Positions 62,212 through 64,000 of a stretch of 64,000 nt of DNA are shown in pieces. Source of the stretch: Acanthaster planci (lineage: Eukaryota > Echinodermata > Asteroidea > Valvatida > Acanthasteridae); NCBI RefSeq assembly GCF_001949145.1, contig NW_019091403.1, forward strand, positions 841,391 to 905,390, written 5' to 3'. The position numbers and the translations under genes are program-made. Each line of letters starts with the position of its first letter. Positions within the stretch are counted from its first letter, which is position 1. The notes beneath the pieces are model-generated. The model was not told where the DNA came from and did no database searches. It saw only the letters and a list, made by a program, of their open reading frames with translations.

Positions 62212-64000
62212 ATGGGCAGTAAAAGAAAAGAAAGCACGGTCAGCGATACGATATCCAAACCGGCCGTGTCGGGCTGGGCATGGGTGGTTCTGTGCGGTGC
62301 TTTTGTTATCCAGTTTATGGTAGTTGGCTTTCTTGGCTCAATGTCTGTCTACGTTTTCGTGTGGATAAATTACTTCGAGGGAAGCGCGGCCCAGACCAGC
62401 CTGATTGTGTCGCTTTGTTCTTTCCTGATGGGTGCCTTGAGTAAGTTTGCTGTATTTTATCCTATTCAGAAGACAAGAAAAATAGTTTGTAAATGCACCA
62501 ATACTGGGTAGTAAGATTAACTTATTAGTTTCTATTAACCGAATAACGAAATAAATGGGTGCCTGGAGTAAGTTTGTTGTATGTTATGCGTTAATGAGGA
62601 CAGGATTATTAATTTGTATGATGCACCAATGCTGGGAAGTGTAATAGATCTTTTAGTTTGTAACAACAAAATTGGCAGTATTTCTTGGCAAATTAGCTGC
62701 TTCCCTGGGGAATAGATTTCGAGCATAGTGGATATCAATCAGATTGCACTATACCGGGCTATTTTAGTTTTCCATCTTTCCAAACCATTGTTGTTCAATA
62801 TGCCCAAACTCCAAAGTAAGGTGGGACTCCACTGATCACTTCACTCTCCGGTCTGGGCTTTTATTTTATCGGAACAAAATCTCGTCAGAGCTAAAAAAGA
62901 ACACACATTCGCTAACCAAAACATGTGGATCAGGGGAAAATTGGATGAGACCCTTTTTCTCTTTTGCCTGGGTCGTTTTAGGTCCAGTGGCCGGGGCAAG
63001 CTGTAAACGCTTTGGACCCCGTCTGACGGCTATGGCAGGTGGTATGCTGATGTTTGCAGGCGTAGTAATCTCCTCGCAGGCGACTGGTATAATATTTCTC
63101 ATTTTGAGTCTCGGCGTTTTAACGGGTGAGTGTTTGATACGTTAGGAGCTCTTTTAAATTCACCGCAAAAATTTTCCCAACAACTTAGAAGTTCGAATTG
63201 GAAGTATTATTCGTAGGTATTGGAAATTCATGCACGTGTGCATTATATGCATCACTTATAACTTATTTCACGATTATGGATGTGAAAATCTTTTTCCAAA
63301 ATTGAAGGCCATTAGTAAATAACATGCTTGTTGCTGTTTGGTTTGAATAGAAACACCAATGTGAAATTCGAATACTGTTTTACGTCGCTAATGACGCCAA
63401 GATATTAAAAGTCTATCGAAAACTATATCATGATGAGGACCGTTGATGACGTTTACAGTGGCAGTAATGCCACTAATTTGAGTTTCTAATTCTTTTATTT
63501 TTACAAGTAGGTGTCCTGTCTTTTCCCTCGTAGCATTTGGAATGAGTATGGCGTTGAATGCTTCTTATATGATACTGGGTATGTACTTCGAGAAACGTCT
63601 GGCTACAGCCATGGGTTTAGCCACTGCTGGAGTCAGCGTAGGACAGTTGGCTCTTCCACCTTTCTTCCAGTACTTGATCGATCACTACGGATGGAGAGGG
63701 TCGCTGATGATAACTTCCGCGCTAGCATTTCACGTAGCTGCTGCTGCCGCCGTCATGCGGCCGCTGCTTATCCCTAAACCGGATAAGTCATCTAAAAAGT
63801 CTGGAGGGGGCAAGGTAGAGCATAAGGCCAAAGGAGAAGAAAACGGCAATAATAATGAATTGACTGGAGTTGGCAACCTTCGGGTCCTGTCCTTTCTCAA
63901 CCCATCGATCTTTGACGCGGAAGATCAAGTCGGTTCGCCCAATGGCATGGCCCTAGGAGAAGGATCGATCTTCCAGGAGGAGCCAGACGTTGCCATGACA
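62212..64000 (+). CDS. SLC16-type monocarboxylate transporter B, 5' part
   Basis: Tandem paralogue of the gene at 50937. Exons 62212-62440, 62982-63125 and 63534 to the window end have the same phases and the same lengths (229 and 144) as in gene A. MCT signatures are present: SGWAWVVL in exon 1 and MYFEKRLATAMGLATAGVSVG in exon 3. The protein is open at the window end within the loop between helices 6 and 7. The loop has diverged at 63770-63850 (KSSKKSGGGK), while 63890-64000 is almost identical to gene A. No frame break is seen in the part visible. Confidence 0.9.

Overview
The window is eukaryotic nuclear DNA from an animal: genes with many short exons, GT-AG introns, no operons, and introns full of mobile-element fragments. 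All gene identifications come from recognising protein families in spliced reading frames; no database search was run. The gene set, the compact introns, a tRNA-derived SINE and many small palindromic elements suggest a marine invertebrate deuterostome. An echinoderm such as a sea star is my best guess (inference, moderate confidence).

Layout, left to right: (1) 526-12145 (+), the 3' 22 exons of a MAP3K4/MEKK4 MAP kinase kinase kinase, including the whole kinase domain; the 5' part lies outside the window. (2) 15971-18473 (-), WARS2, mitochondrial tryptophanyl-tRNA synthetase. (3) 20850-22368 (-), TRAPPC3 (Bet3), whose first short exon was not located. (4) 23531-42204 (+), a complete 18-exon CNKSR (CNK) scaffold with SAM, CRIC, PDZ and PH domains and a C-terminal helical region. 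My exon model sums to 3636 bases, exactly 1212 codons. (5) 44554-49074 (-), parkin (PRKN), a compact 4.5 kb gene; one small exon is uncertain. (6) 50937-54517 (+), an SLC16-type monocarboxylate transporter with an unusually long acidic tail carrying three NPxY motifs, reached only across a frame break. (7) 54518-62211, a 7.7 kb intergenic stretch with nested MITEs and two decayed parkin fragments. (8) 62212-64000 (+), a second SLC16-type gene, a tandem paralogue of (6), cut by the window end.

The 3' block (about 47.9-64 kb) is best read as an old tandem segmental duplication of parkin 5' sequence plus the transporter. The transporter survived in both copies. The second parkin copy decayed into two short relics in opposite orientations, so the block was also rearranged. 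The other genes are ordinary housekeeping or signalling genes. MAP3K4 and CNK both act in MAPK signalling, but nothing here shows that they are functionally linked by position.

Repeats are abundant: three copies of a foldback element (about 6.96, 35.4 and 44.9 kb), an inverted pair of 460-bp elements flanking the end of CNK, two 241-bp and two 203-bp MITEs with clean target-site duplications, a LINE fragment, a SINE, and several minisatellites, one of which spans an assembly gap. I do not see a wholly new multi-gene system. The most interesting items are the NPxY-tailed transporter, the parkin relics, and a duplicated splice acceptor in CNK.
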